A stretch of DNA of 64,000 nucleotides. It comes from Roseobacter ponti. GTDB lineage: Bacteria > Pseudomonadota > Alphaproteobacteria > Rhodobacterales > Rhodobacteraceae. The stretch spans positions 2,356,001 to 2,420,000 of the forward strand of contig NZ_CP048788.1 in the NCBI RefSeq assembly GCF_012932215.1. Reading direction: 5' to 3'. Of this stretch, positions 16,969 to 26,839 are shown piece by piece; position 1 is the stretch's first letter, and each line of letters opens with the position of its first letter. Under the pieces are notes generated by a model. That model was not told where the DNA came from, did no database searches, and was given only the letters and a program-made list of their open reading frames with translations. A program made the position numbers and the translations under genes.

Positions 16969-17570
16969 CCCTTCCCCTCATCGCCATCCTGCGCGGGATA
17001 ACCCCCGCCGAAGCACCCGACATCTGCGCGGCTCTGATCGACGCCGGCATTACCACCATCGAAGTGCCGCTGAACTCGCCGGATGCGCCCGAGAGCATCG
17101 CAGCACTTGTGCGGCTTTATGGCGACCAGGCCGTGATCGGGGCCGGCACGGTGCTCAGCACCGCCGAAGTGCAGGTGGTTGCAGGGGCCGGTGGCAGGCT
17201 GATTGTCTCGCCAAACTGTGACCCGGAGGTGATCACCGCGACAAAGGCGCTTGGCATGCAGAGCTGGCCTGGCGTCTTTACCCCGACCGAAGCCATGGCC
17301 GCGCTCAAAGCCGGCGCCGACGGGCTCAAACTCTTTCCGGGTACTATGGCCGGCCCGTCCGGGCTGCAGGCGATGCGGGCCATCCTGCCCCCCGGTACAA
17401 AAGTTTACGCAGTGGGAGGCGCGGGCCCGGAGAATTTTTCGGACTGGATCACGGCAGGTGCTGACGGCTTCGGGATCGGTTCGGCCCTTTATAAACCGGG
17501 GATGTCAGCTGACGATGCGGCCGCGCGCGCCACAGACATTGTTGCGGCCTGCACCGCCGCTCTGAAATGA
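16965..17570 (+). CDS. dgoA: 2-Dehydro-3-deoxy-6-phosphogalactonate aldolase
   Basis: A 201-residue class I aldolase that splits KDPGal to pyruvate and glyceraldehyde-3-phosphate. It shows the family N-terminus LIAILRGITP, the catalytic glutamate region TTIEVPLNSP, and the Schiff-base lysine in GADGLKLFPG (about residue 125). It belongs to the same superfamily as Eda at 45289 but is distinguished by its partner dgoK, whose stop codon it overlaps. Its products enter lower glycolysis. Confidence 0.93.
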   Translation: MTLPLIAILRGITPAEAPDICAALIDAGITTIEVPLNSPDAPESIAALVRLYGDQAVIGAGTVLSTAEVQVVAGAGGRLIVSPNCDPEVITATKALGMQSWPGVFTPTEAMAALKAGADGLKLFPGTMAGPSGLQAMRAILPPGTKVYAVGGAGPENFSDWITAGADGFGIGSALYKPGMSADDAAARATDIVAACTAALK

Positions 17571-17811
17571 GCACCGGAATGCCGTCGGAGCACAGGTCTG
17601 TTCCCGGCGTCGGGTCGCCCGAAACGGATCGCAGGCCTCTGAAGCAACACATCAGGTGTGAGATCTGCAATACTGATACTGAAATATTTCTGGTCAGATA
17701 CAGCGCATGCGCAGAAAGCAACCCGGCGCCTGTGCGCAGACAGCACGCAGGAATAACCGCTGAGGCCTGCCGGCTCCTTTCCAGGCAGCGCACCGTTCCG
17801 GAGACGATACA
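17571..17811 (+). promoter_or_regulatory. Gap between dgoA and the GH42 gene, with an AT-rich palindrome
   Basis: No convincing gene lies here; an 82-codon frame across the gap has no recognisable features. The GC-rich first half gives way to an AT-rich stretch with a perfect 10-bp palindrome GAAATATTTC at 17681-17690, flanked by CTGA and TCAG. This is the best candidate for a separate promoter or operator for the beta-galactosidase gene. Confidence 0.45.
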
Positions 17812-19728
17812 ATGAAGCAGTCCCTTGGTGTCTGTTATTATCCCGAACACTGGCCGCGCAGCATGTGGGAATCGGATGCGGCGAACATGGTTGCCGCAGG
17901 GCTTTCATGGGTTCGCATCGGCGAGTTCGCCTGGAGCCGGATAGAGCCGCAGCCGGGTAGCTTTGATTTCGCCTGGCTGGATGACGCCATCAGCGTGCTT
18001 TCGGACGCAGGGCTGCGGATCGTTCTCGGGACACCCACCTGCACGCCGCCTGCCTGGATGGCCGATAAGTATCCCGATATGTTCGCCCATGACGCCCGGG
18101 GGCACATACGTGGTTTCGGCTCACGGCGGCACTACTGTTTCAGCCACGCGGGATACCGCGCCGAGGCCGGGCGGATCGCGGAAATTCTCGGGGACAGGTA
18201 CGGGCGCGACCCGCGCATTCATGCATGGCAGATTGATAACGAATACGGCTGTCACGACACGGTCCTCTCATGGTCGCCCGCGGCGCGGGATGCTTTCCGG
18301 CACTGGCTGGCCGCGACCTACGGCGACACGGATACGCTGAACACGGCCTGGGGCAATGTGTTCTGGTCAATGGAATACAGCAGTTTTGACCAGATCGGCC
18401 TGCCTAATCTGACCGTGACACAGCCCAATCCGTCGCATGAACTGGCCTTTCGCCGGTTCAGTTCTGATCAGGTGGTGCGCTGGCATGAGGTTCAGGTCGA
18501 TGCTCTGCGCGCGCGCACGGATGCGCCGCTCATTCACAACTACATGGGCCGGGTGCTGGATTTCGACCATTTCGACGTGGGCCGCTCCATTGATATCGCC
18601 AGCTGGGACAGCTACCCCATCGGTTTCCTGTCGGACCGGCTGGAGGCCTCGCCTGAGCGCCGCGCGCAGTATCTGCAGCAGGGCGACCCGGACATGCAGG
18701 CGTTCCACCACGACCTCTATCGCGCGGTCGGGCGCGACGGGCGCTGGTGGGTCATGGAGCAGCAGCCCGGGCCGGTGAACTGGGCCCCCTATAATCCCGC
18801 GCCTCTGCCCGGCATGGTGCGTCTGTGGACCTGGGAGGCCTTTGCCCATGGCGCCGAAGTGGTCAGTTACTTCCGCTGGCGTCAGGCCCCTTTTGCTCAG
18901 GAACAGATGCACGCAGGCCTGCGCCGGCCTGATGACGCACCCGCGCCCGGGCTCGACGAAGCCGCCCGGGTAGCACAGGAACTCAGCGAGATGCCCGCTG
19001 TTGAACAGGTTCAGGCGCCGGTTGCGCTGATCTTTGATTATCCGTCGGAATGGGCCTGGGCGACGCTGCCTCAGGGCGCCGATTTCAGCTACTTCCGACT
19101 GGTACTGGATTGCTACCGCGCGCTGCGGCGGTCGGGGCTCTCGGTCGATATTCTGCCTTCGTCTGCCAGGGCTTTCGACGGCTACCGGCTCGTTCTTGCG
19201 CCCGGCATCGCCTCGGTGCCGGATGCACTTTTCCGCGCGCTCGGGGACAGATCCGTCGTTTTCGGACCACGGATGAATGCCGTGACGCGGGAACTCACGA
19301 TCCCTGATCCGATGGGCCCCGCCGTGCCGGAGCTTGACGTCACCGTCACGCGTGTCGAAAGCCTGCCGCCAGGCACCCGGCGTGCCGTTGCAGGCGGTGG
19401 TGCTGTGCACCGCTGGATGGAAACGCTGGAAGGCTCCGCCACCGCAGTGATCAGTGATCTGCAGGGGGCGGCGGTGCTGGTAGGCGACGGCACAGCCTAT
19501 TATCTCGGCGGCTGGCCGGATCCGGAGCTGTGGAAACGTATAATCTCCGAGATCGCACCGAATGCCGGTCTTGACGTCTCAGAACTGCCTCCGGGACTGC
19601 GGATCAGGGATACAAAAACCCTAAGGTTTGCATTCAACTATGGATCAGAGGCGGTTGAATACAATGGTGAAACGATCCCCGCAGCAGGTGTCACATGGTG
19701 GCCACATCAGCCCATGGATTGTGCGTAA
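17812..19728 (+). CDS. Beta-galactosidase, glycoside hydrolase family 42
   Basis: A 638-residue GH42 enzyme for terminal beta-linked galactose. The family start GVCYYPEHWP is at residues 6-15, the acid/base glutamate is E144 in QIDNEYGCHD and the nucleophile is E316 in VMEQQPGPVNW. The trimerisation and C-terminal domains follow to a normal length. No signal peptide is visible, so it works in the cytoplasm. Together with the GH36 enzyme it lets the module use both alpha- and beta-galactosides. Its 3' end overlaps the convergent glk gene by 22 bp. Confidence 0.93.
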   Translation: MKQSLGVCYYPEHWPRSMWESDAANMVAAGLSWVRIGEFAWSRIEPQPGSFDFAWLDDAISVLSDAGLRIVLGTPTCTPPAWMADKYPDMFAHDARGHIRGFGSRRHYCFSHAGYRAEAGRIAEILGDRYGRDPRIHAWQIDNEYGCHDTVLSWSPAARDAFRHWLAATYGDTDTLNTAWGNVFWSMEYSSFDQIGLPNLTVTQPNPSHELAFRRFSSDQVVRWHEVQVDALRARTDAPLIHNYMGRVLDFDHFDVGRSIDIASWDSYPIGFLSDRLEASPERRAQYLQQGDPDMQAFHHDLYRAVGRDGRWWVMEQQPGPVNWAPYNPAPLPGMVRLWTWEAFAHGAEVVSYFRWRQAPFAQEQMHAGLRRPDDAPAPGLDEAARVAQELSEMPAVEQVQAPVALIFDYPSEWAWATLPQGADFSYFRLVLDCYRALRRSGLSVDILPSSARAFDGYRLVLAPGIASVPDALFRALGDRSVVFGPRMNAVTRELTIPDPMGPAVPELDVTVTRVESLPPGTRRAVAGGGAVHRWMETLEGSATAVISDLQGAAVLVGDGTAYYLGGWPDPELWKRIISEIAPNAGLDVSELPPGLRIRDTKTLRFAFNYGSEAVEYNGETIPAAGVTWWPHQPMDCA

Positions 19729-20636
19729 GCAAGACACCCGACCAGCGCCGCTTCATCCCGGGTAATCAGCGAAACACGCACCTGTGCCATCGTCTGTTTA
19801 ACCGTCGGCTGTCCGCCAAGCGCCTCAATAAAAACGTCTCGCGCAGGGCTGGCCAGCAACCCGCGCGCCACCGACCCCGCAAGGAAAATCCCACCGGTTG
19901 GCATGTAGAGAAGACGCAGATCCTGCACAAAGGCACCAAGCATACGCGCGTAGACTTCGGTGGAGGCCAGCGCGTCACTGTCACCCTCATCCGCCGCAGC
20001 CATCACATCACGCGCATCCCGTACCGGGCCGCCTGTTGCGGCGGCGTGAAGCTCGGAAAGCCCCGGCCCGCGCACCGCATCCTCTGCACAGCGCACCCAG
20101 GGCGCCACTCCGCCGATATAGGCCTGCATGATTCCGGCCACGCGGGTCGGCAGGCTGCTCAGACCGGCCTCAGCCCTGAGGCAGAAGGTCTGTCCGCCTG
20201 ACTGCAGCACCGGGCTCACGTTAAAGCCTGTCCCTGCACCGATGACGAGACGCTGCTCGGATGCAACCACCGGCCCGTCGAGCACAAGACTTGTGTCATC
20301 CTCACCCAGAACATCGAGAGCGTACCCCAGTGCGCTGAGATCATTCAGTAAATATACCGGACCACCATCACAGGCCTCTGCAAGATCCGCCGCATTAAAA
20401 CTCCAGCCGCGATTGGTCAGACGCGCGGCACCACCGCTTACAGGGCCGGCGACAGCGACGCTCAGCCCTTCAACACCACTGACGCCGGCACGTTCAAGAT
20501 AACTGCTCAAGGCACTGTCAAAACTGTCGAAGTCGTCATTCTGGTAGCGTTTGATCCGCGCACCATCGATGACGCCGTCCTGCGCTGCGGCAAAACGCAC
20601 ATTCGTGCCCCCGACATCGGCCAGAATAAGTGTCAT
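19707..20636 (-). CDS. glk: Glucokinase
   Basis: The 309-residue product begins with the phosphate-binding LADVGGTNVRFAAA and has the layout of the bacterial glucokinase (Glk) family, which makes glucose-6-phosphate from ATP and glucose. It is the last gene of the xylose operon, 12 nt after xylA. Its position suggests that glucose is handled together with xylose, perhaps because the same ABC system imports both. The gene runs into the convergent GH42 gene with a 22-bp overlap, leaving no room for a shared intergenic terminator. Confidence 0.92.
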   Translation of the reverse strand: MTLILADVGGTNVRFAAAQDGVIDGARIKRYQNDDFDSFDSALSSYLERAGVSGVEGLSVAVAGPVSGGAARLTNRGWSFNAADLAEACDGGPVYLLNDLSALGYALDVLGEDDTSLVLDGPVVASEQRLVIGAGTGFNVSPVLQSGGQTFCLRAEAGLSSLPTRVAGIMQAYIGGVAPWVRCAEDAVRGPGLSELHAAATGGPVRDARDVMAAADEGDSDALASTEVYARMLGAFVQDLRLLYMPTGGIFLAGSVARGLLASPARDVFIEALGGQPTVKQTMAQVRVSLITRDEAALVGCLAYAQSMG

Positions 20637-20648
20637 AGTCTTCAGTCC

Positions 20649-21953
20649 TCAGACAAAGCGGCTGACGTAATTTTCGAGAATTTCCTGACGGCCCGACCGT
20701 GGCTGCGGATCGATACCGCCTTTTTCCACCTCGGCGGCGATCTCCCCCAGCGTAGCAGTCGTGGCCCAGGTCTTTGCAGGCTCCCTGTCCCACCCGGCGT
20801 AGCGGTCCGCGCGGGCCGCTTCAAGCCCGCCGTCTTCGAGCATCGCAGCAGCCGCTTTAAAGCCGCGCGCGCAGACGTCCATCGCACCGGCGTGCGCTGC
20901 AATCAGGTCATTGGGATCAAGGCTCTGACGACGCAGTTTGGCATCGAAATTCGTGCCGCCCGTGCTGAACCCGCCGGCTTTGAGCACTTCGTAATAGGCA
21001 AGTGCGACCTCGGGCACATTGTTTGGAAACTGGTCGGTATCCCAACCCGACTGATAGTCATTGCGGTTCATATCGATCGAGCCGAAGATCCCGAGCGCCG
21101 CCGCCGTGGCCAGTTCATGCTCAAAGCTGTGGCCGGCCAGGATCGCGTGACCCTGCTCGATATTGACCTGCACCTCGTCTTCCAGTCCGAAGTCCTTGAG
21201 AAAACTGTATACGGTGGCCACGTCGTAATCATACTGGTGCTTGGTCGGTTCCTGCGGTTTCGGCTCAATGAGAACAGCGCCCTTGAAACCAATGCTGTGT
21301 TTATACTCAACCACCATCTGCAAAAACCGCCCGGCCTGGGCGCGCTCACGCGCGAGATCGGTGTTGAGCAGCGTCTCATACCCTTCGCGCCCGCCCCAGA
21401 GCACATAGTTCTCGCCGCCCAGCCTGTGGGTCGCATCGATGCAGTTCTTCACAGTCGCGGCCGACCAGGCAAAGACCTCCGGATCGGGATTCGTCGCAGC
21501 ACCTGCCATGAACCGGCGGTGCGAAAAAAGATTGGCCGTGCCCCAGAGCAGCTTTGTGCCCTGCGCGTCCATCTTTTCACCGATGTAATCGATGATCTCT
21601 TCGAAATTGCGTTTGCTTTCCGCAAAACTGTCGCCTTCGGGCCGGATATCGGCATCGTGCCAGCAGAAATAGGGCTGCCCCAGCAGCGCGAACATCTCAA
21701 ACGCCACATCGGTTTTCAGGCGCGCCAGATCCATCGTATCGCCAAACCATGGCCGCTCAAAGGTCTGACCGCCAAAGGGGTCGCCACCGGGCCAGGCAAA
21801 GCTGTGCCACCAGGCAACCGCAAAGCGCAGGTGATCTTCCATACGCTTACCGGCGACCATTTCGTCAGGGTCGTAGTGGCGATACGCCAGCGTGTCGGGC
21901 CCGGCATCAGGCGCAAAACGAACGGGATCGATGCCTTTGAAAAAATTAGTCAT
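20649..21953 (-). CDS. xylA: Xylose isomerase
   Basis: XylA converts D-xylose to D-xylulose with divalent metals. The 434-residue enzyme shows the catalytic histidine region [15 protein letters not shown] (about 49-63), [17 protein letters not shown], the metal-ligand segment [17 protein letters not shown] and [18 protein letters not shown]. The length fits the class II group. Its ATG overlaps the xylB stop by 4 nt, and AAGGAGG upstream lies within xylB. The product is passed to XylB and enters the pentose phosphate pathway. Confidence 0.96.
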   Translation of the reverse strand: MTNFFKGIDPVRFAPDAGPDTLAYRHYDPDEMVAGKRMEDHLRFAVAWWHSFAWPGGDPFGGQTFERPWFGDTMDLARLKTDVAFEMFALLGQPYFCWHDADIRPEGDSFAESKRNFEEIIDYIGEKMDAQGTKLLWGTANLFSHRRFMAGAATNPDPEVFAWSAATVKNCIDATHRLGGENYVLWGGREGYETLLNTDLARERAQAGRFLQMVVEYKHSIGFKGAVLIEPKPQEPTKHQYDYDVATVYSFLKDFGLEDEVQVNIEQGHAILAGHSFEHELATAAALGIFGSIDMNRNDYQSGWDTDQFPNNVPEVALAYYEVLKAGGFSTGGTNFDAKLRRQSLDPNDLIAAHAGAMDVCARGFKAAAAMLEDGGLEAARADRYAGWDREPAKTWATTATLGEIAAEVEKGGIDPQPRSGRQEILENYVSRFV

Positions 21954-23389
21954 AGGGCCTCCTTGAGGGCGGAATAGACAGCACGGTAACGGGCATGCGC
22001 ATCAGAAAACGCAGCCTGCAGCTTTGTATCAGGATCAATCCGGCGGTCCACCGGGGGCGGTGTGGCGATCTCAGCACCTGCCCCCGTGGCGGCCATCTGC
22101 CCCAGGCGCGCCGCACCGAAAGCACCACCAAAATCACCCGCGGCGGGCACGTCAACGGGCAGATCCAGCACAGTGGCCAGCATCTGCAACCAGTGGTCCG
22201 ACCGGCTGCCACCGCCCACAGCCACAAGGCTGTCGATCTGCGTGCCGGTGCTGCGCAGGGCGTCGTGGCAATCGGCAAAGGCAAAGCTGATGCCTTCCAG
22301 AACCGCGCGGGTGCCGGCGCTGCGGTCAGTGGCGTGGCCGAGACCCGCGAACGCACCCCTTGCAGCAGGATCATTGTGCGGCGTGCGCTCGCCCCCGAGA
22401 TATGGCAGGAAAACCGTCTCCGAGGGCGCCTGAAGCGCGCCGAGACCGGCTGTAAGGGTCTGCGCATCCGACTGCACGAGGCGCGCATACCAGTTCAGCG
22501 CATCGGTGCAGGCGAGGATCACCCCCATCTGGTGCCAGGCGCCGGGCAGCGCGTGGCAGAAGGTGTGCACGGCACTCGGTGCATCCGGCTGGTAGGCCCC
22601 GCTGGCGGCAAAGAGCACCCCTGAGGTGCCCAGAGACAGGAATGCCTGCCCGGGGTTTACAACGCCCATACCCACAGCCGAGGCAGCATTGTCACCTGCT
22701 CCGCCCGCGACAACGACGCCCGCGGCCAGCCCCCAGCGTTTTGCAAGCTCAGGCCGCAGTTCGCCTGAGACGTCGGAGCCTTCGACGAGACGCGGCATCT
22801 GCGCCCGACTGAGCCCGCTTTTGGCCAGAAGCCGGTCAGACCAGTCGCGAGCGCCGGTATCCAGCCAGGATGTGCCCGCGGCATCCGACATCTCCGAGAC
22901 AGCCTCCCCGGTCAGCCAGTAGCGCAGGTAATCCTTGGGCAGCAGAATCCTGTCACAGCGCGCAAAAGTCTCCGGCTCATGGGCGCGGACCCAGGCGACT
23001 TTTGGCGCTGTAAAGCCCGCAAAGACGATATTGCCGGAAATCTCCCTCCAGGCCGGATCCGCATCCATCTGTGCGGCCTCGGCATACGCGCGCGTATCGT
23101 TCCAGAGGATGCAGGGCCGCAGCACATCGCCTGCTTTGTCGATCAGCGTGGCGCCGTGCATCTGGCCGCTGAGCCCGATGCCACGCACGGCACCGAGGTC
23201 CTGCCCGGCCCCCAGCTCAGCCATCACTGCTTCGGCGGCCCGGAGCCAGTCGGAGGGGTTCTGTTCTGACCATCCAGAGGCCGGGCGCTGCACCTCCAGC
23301 GGTGCCGTCGCCTCGGCCAGAATGGCCTGGTGGTCGTCCGTCAGGACGGCTTTGAGCCCCGAGGTGCCGAGATCAAGACCAATATACAT
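21950..23389 (-). CDS. xylB: Xylulokinase
   Basis: A 479-residue FGGY-family kinase that makes xylulose-5-phosphate. It opens with [15 protein letters not shown] (phosphate loop), carries [13 protein letters not shown] as in xylulokinases, and ends with the second FGGY signature region ([14 protein letters not shown]). It lies 4 nt after the ABC ATPase gene and overlaps xylA. Transport, isomerisation and phosphorylation of xylose are therefore encoded on one transcript. Confidence 0.96.
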   Translation of the reverse strand: MYIGLDLGTSGLKAVLTDDHQAILAEATAPLEVQRPASGWSEQNPSDWLRAAEAVMAELGAGQDLGAVRGIGLSGQMHGATLIDKAGDVLRPCILWNDTRAYAEAAQMDADPAWREISGNIVFAGFTAPKVAWVRAHEPETFARCDRILLPKDYLRYWLTGEAVSEMSDAAGTSWLDTGARDWSDRLLAKSGLSRAQMPRLVEGSDVSGELRPELAKRWGLAAGVVVAGGAGDNAASAVGMGVVNPGQAFLSLGTSGVLFAASGAYQPDAPSAVHTFCHALPGAWHQMGVILACTDALNWYARLVQSDAQTLTAGLGALQAPSETVFLPYLGGERTPHNDPAARGAFAGLGHATDRSAGTRAVLEGISFAFADCHDALRSTGTQIDSLVAVGGGSRSDHWLQMLATVLDLPVDVPAAGDFGGAFGAARLGQMAATGAGAEIATPPPVDRRIDPDTKLQAAFSDAHARYRAVYSALKEAL

Positions 23390-23393
23390 GCGC

Positions 23394-24155
<762 letters not shown>

Positions 24156-24166
24156 TATCTGTCCCC

Positions 24167-25489
24167 TTACTTCGAGTTGCTGCGGTAAAGAATGTCGAGA
24201 TAGACGGCCAGCACGAGGACCGACCCCACAACAATCTGCTGAATGGCCGCGTCAAAGCCGATGAGCACCATGCCGGTCTGCAGCGACTGCATGACCAGCG
24301 CACCGAGAACGGCACCATAGATCGTGCCGACACCGCCCGCCAGTGAGGTGCCGCCAATCACCGCAGCCGCAATCACATAGAGCTCGTCGAGTGTGCCAAG
24401 GGCGTTGGTCGCAGAGCCCAGACGCGCGGAGGCGACCACGGCCGAGAGCCCGGTCAGCGCGCCCATCAGAGCGAAAATCTTCACGGTCATGAAGCGTGTG
24501 TTGATGCCGGCGAGTTCGGCTGCTTCGGGGTTGCCGCCGATGGCATAGACATAGCGTCCAAAACGGGTGCGTGACATCAGAATGGTCATAAAAATCGCCA
24601 CCGCCATGAGGATCAGGACCGGAATGGCAAAGCCGTGGCTGATGAAGAGCCCGCCTTCAGGGACGGTGATGCCTTCGGCCTCGGCATAGCGGCGCACGAT
24701 GCCGCGCGGCCAGGGATAGGCGTTGACCAGCAGTACAGCCCCGATCACAGCACCACAGCCCACGAGGGCGAGGAACCCTTCAGCCCAGACCGGACGCTGG
24801 CGTATGTCGTGCACGCTGCGTTTGCGCCGGCCCATGATAATCAGGCCGAGAACCGCGGCGCAGCCAAGGATGCCGATGATCCAGCTGCCGGTTGACCCGA
24901 TGGCGCCATAAGGCCCCCCTCCCAGCAGAGAGAATGATTCGTCCACCGGCGAGATCGTCTCGCCGCGCGCCACAAGGAAGGCGGCACCACGCCACACGAG
25001 CAGGCCGCCGAGCGTGACGATAAAGGCGGGGATTTTGCCATAGGCAATGAGTGCGCCGTGAAAGGCACCGATAAAGCCACCGCATATCACACCGACGATG
25101 ATTGCGATAATCCAGATCAGCGGATGGCCGAGGCCCAGAAACTGCGGCAGGATGTTGACCTGCATGACACCCATGATGATCGCGCAAAAGCCCAGCACCG
25201 AGCCCACGGAGAGGTCAATATGGCGCGTGATAATCACCAGCACCATGCCCGTTGCCATGATCCCGATAGAGGCCGTCTGCACCGAAAGGTTCCACAGGTT
25301 GCGCGGCGTCAGAAAGGCGCCAAAGCCGTTAACAAGCTGGCCGTAAACGTGAAATCCGACCCAGATCAGCGCCAGAGCGCCAAGCATACCCAGCAGGCGG
25401 GTGTCGATTTCGGTCTCGCGGATGAAGCGGGCGAAGAAACCTTCTTTACTGGTACCGGGTGCGGATTTCTGTGAGGTCTGGTCGCTCAT
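24167..25489 (-). CDS. xylH: Xylose ABC transporter permease
   Basis: A 440-residue permease of the BPD_transp_2/CUT2 group with about ten hydrophobic segments. The conserved IDLSVGSVLGF motif lies near residues 91-101 and the ATPase-contacting GGNPEAAELAGI loop near 330. A charged insertion around residues 220-290 between membrane segments is typical of the XylH subgroup. It follows the stem-loop at 25568-25599 and precedes xylG, so it is expected to be expressed less than the binding protein. Confidence 0.92.
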   Translation of the reverse strand: MSDQTSQKSAPGTSKEGFFARFIRETEIDTRLLGMLGALALIWVGFHVYGQLVNGFGAFLTPRNLWNLSVQTASIGIMATGMVLVIITRHIDLSVGSVLGFCAIIMGVMQVNILPQFLGLGHPLIWIIAIIVGVICGGFIGAFHGALIAYGKIPAFIVTLGGLLVWRGAAFLVARGETISPVDESFSLLGGGPYGAIGSTGSWIIGILGCAAVLGLIIMGRRKRSVHDIRQRPVWAEGFLALVGCGAVIGAVLLVNAYPWPRGIVRRYAEAEGITVPEGGLFISHGFAIPVLILMAVAIFMTILMSRTRFGRYVYAIGGNPEAAELAGINTRFMTVKIFALMGALTGLSAVVASARLGSATNALGTLDELYVIAAAVIGGTSLAGGVGTIYGAVLGALVMQSLQTGMVLIGFDAAIQQIVVGSVLVLAVYLDILYRSNSK

Positions 25490-25567
25490 GGCCTGGCTCC
25501 GGACAGGGTGTGCAGTATGGTCCGCGCTATCGCGCGGGGGCTGCAGACCGAAAAATGAGAGTTTGGA

Positions 25568-25599
25568 GAACCGGGCGCGGTCAGTTGCGCGCCCGGTTC
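25568..25599 (-). terminator. Perfect stem-loop after xylF
   Basis: GAACCGGGCGCG (25568-25579) pairs exactly with CGCGCCCGGTTC (25588-25599), giving a 12-bp stem and an 8-nt loop. It begins 13 nt after the xylF stop in the reading direction, and is followed by TCTCCAAAC rather than a T run. It should stabilise xylF mRNA or terminate part of the transcripts before xylH. Confidence 0.78.
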
Positions 25600-25612
25600 C
25601 GGAGATCAGCGA

Positions 25613-26635
25613 TCAGCAGCCGGCAACGCCAGCCATTGCACCTTCGCAGACTTTGCTCTGCTCGATGTGACCGGCATCAATTGCCTTGCTGATGTTGTCT
25701 TTTGTGATCGGTGTGGGATCAAGGAAGATTGCGTTCATCTCGACGCCGTTCTCCCCACCGGACCATTTCACCGCACCGTCGATGTCTTCCATCGCGGTGC
25801 CGTTTGCGAGCGCCACGGCGATTTTTGCCGCTGCCGCACCGAGGTCACGGGAGTTTTTCCATACGGACACGGTCTGGGTGCCGCGGGCGACACGGTTCAG
25901 CGCCGCGTGATCGCCGTCCTGGCCACCAACCGGAACATCAAGACCCTGTGCTGCGAGTGCCGCAATCGCGCCGCCTGCCATACCGTCGTTCTGTGCCAGA
26001 ACAGCATCGACCTGGTTGTTGTTGGCGGTCAGGATCTGTTCCATGTTTTTCTGCGCGTTGTCAGGCTTCCAGCCGTCGGAGAAGGCTTCGCCGACGATGT
26101 TGATTTTACCTGCGGCGACATCGTCACCGATGACTTCCATCATTCCTTCGAGCAGGAAGCCCGCGTTGGGGTCACCCTTGTCGCCTTTGATGATGGCAAA
26201 GTTGCCTTCAGGCTGCGCACCTGTCACCGCTTCGGCGATGATGCGGCCCACGCCTTTGTTATCAAAGGTCAGGTAGAAGGCGCGCGGGTCTTCGATCAGA
26301 CGGTCATAGCCCACGACCGGAATTCCTTCGGCGTCAGCTTTATCAACCGCGGGGCCGATGGCATCTTTGTCCATGGCGAGGATGATCAGGGCATCCGCCC
26401 CCTGCGCGATCAGCGCTTCGACATCCGACAGCTGCTTGGCGGCAGAAGCCTGCGCGTCAGCGGACATATAAGTGGCACCGGCCGTGGCCAGAGCCGCTTT
26501 GATCGCCGCTTCGTCTGTTTTCCAGCGTTCTTCCTGGAAGTTGGACCAGCTGACACCGACCTTCAGGTCCTGTGCGACTGCAGCTGATGTGAAGGCCGTC
26601 GACAGCGCGGCAGCCAGAATAAGGGTCTTTTTCAT
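25613..26635 (-). CDS. xylF: D-xylose-binding periplasmic protein
   Basis: The 340-residue product has a signal peptide (MKKTLILAAALSTAFTSAAVA, cleavage near residue 21) and the XylF-type mature start LKVGVSWSNFQEERWKTD. Downstream motifs such as ADALIILAMDKDAIGPAVDKA and VVGYDRLI are shared with E. coli XylF. It captures xylose in the periplasm for XylH/XylG. It is the first gene of the operon, divergent from the ROK regulator across a 204-bp AT-rich promoter region. Confidence 0.94.
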   Translation of the reverse strand: MKKTLILAAALSTAFTSAAVAQDLKVGVSWSNFQEERWKTDEAAIKAALATAGATYMSADAQASAAKQLSDVEALIAQGADALIILAMDKDAIGPAVDKADAEGIPVVGYDRLIEDPRAFYLTFDNKGVGRIIAEAVTGAQPEGNFAIIKGDKGDPNAGFLLEGMMEVIGDDVAAGKINIVGEAFSDGWKPDNAQKNMEQILTANNNQVDAVLAQNDGMAGGAIAALAAQGLDVPVGGQDGDHAALNRVARGTQTVSVWKNSRDLGAAAAKIAVALANGTAMEDIDGAVKWSGGENGVEMNAIFLDPTPITKDNISKAIDAGHIEQSKVCEGAMAGVAGC

Positions 26636-26718
26636 TGTATCCTCCCGATGGGACAGCTCTTGTGACTGTTCATGCCGAGTCAGTTGAACGGCATAAACTA
26701 AAGGATCACGCGTTTTAA

Positions 26719-26736
26719 TTTAGTTGTCAAAATAAA
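26719..26736. promoter_or_regulatory. Candidate XylR (ROK) operator in the xylF-xylR divergent promoter
   Basis: TTTAGTTGTCAAAATAAA is an imperfect 18-bp palindrome (TTTA.TT....AA.TAAA) in the AT-rich stretch between xylF and the ROK gene. AT-rich palindromes of this size are typical ROK-family sites. Its position, about 85 bp from the xylF start and 105 bp from the regulator start, would allow control of both. Confidence 0.5.
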
Positions 26737-26839
26737 AATGTGCTTGAAATGCGAAAAAATTCGGCAAATCATGGGCTATGGACATCAATACCGGGTTTGG
26801 CGCTTCTGAATCAGGTCTTTATTTTAAGGAGCTGAATAA

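Noticed and set aside
17567-17815. 82-codon frame between dgoA and the GH42 gene
   Set aside because: No recognisable domain or ribosome site; low-complexity Arg/Ser/Pro product in a likely promoter region.
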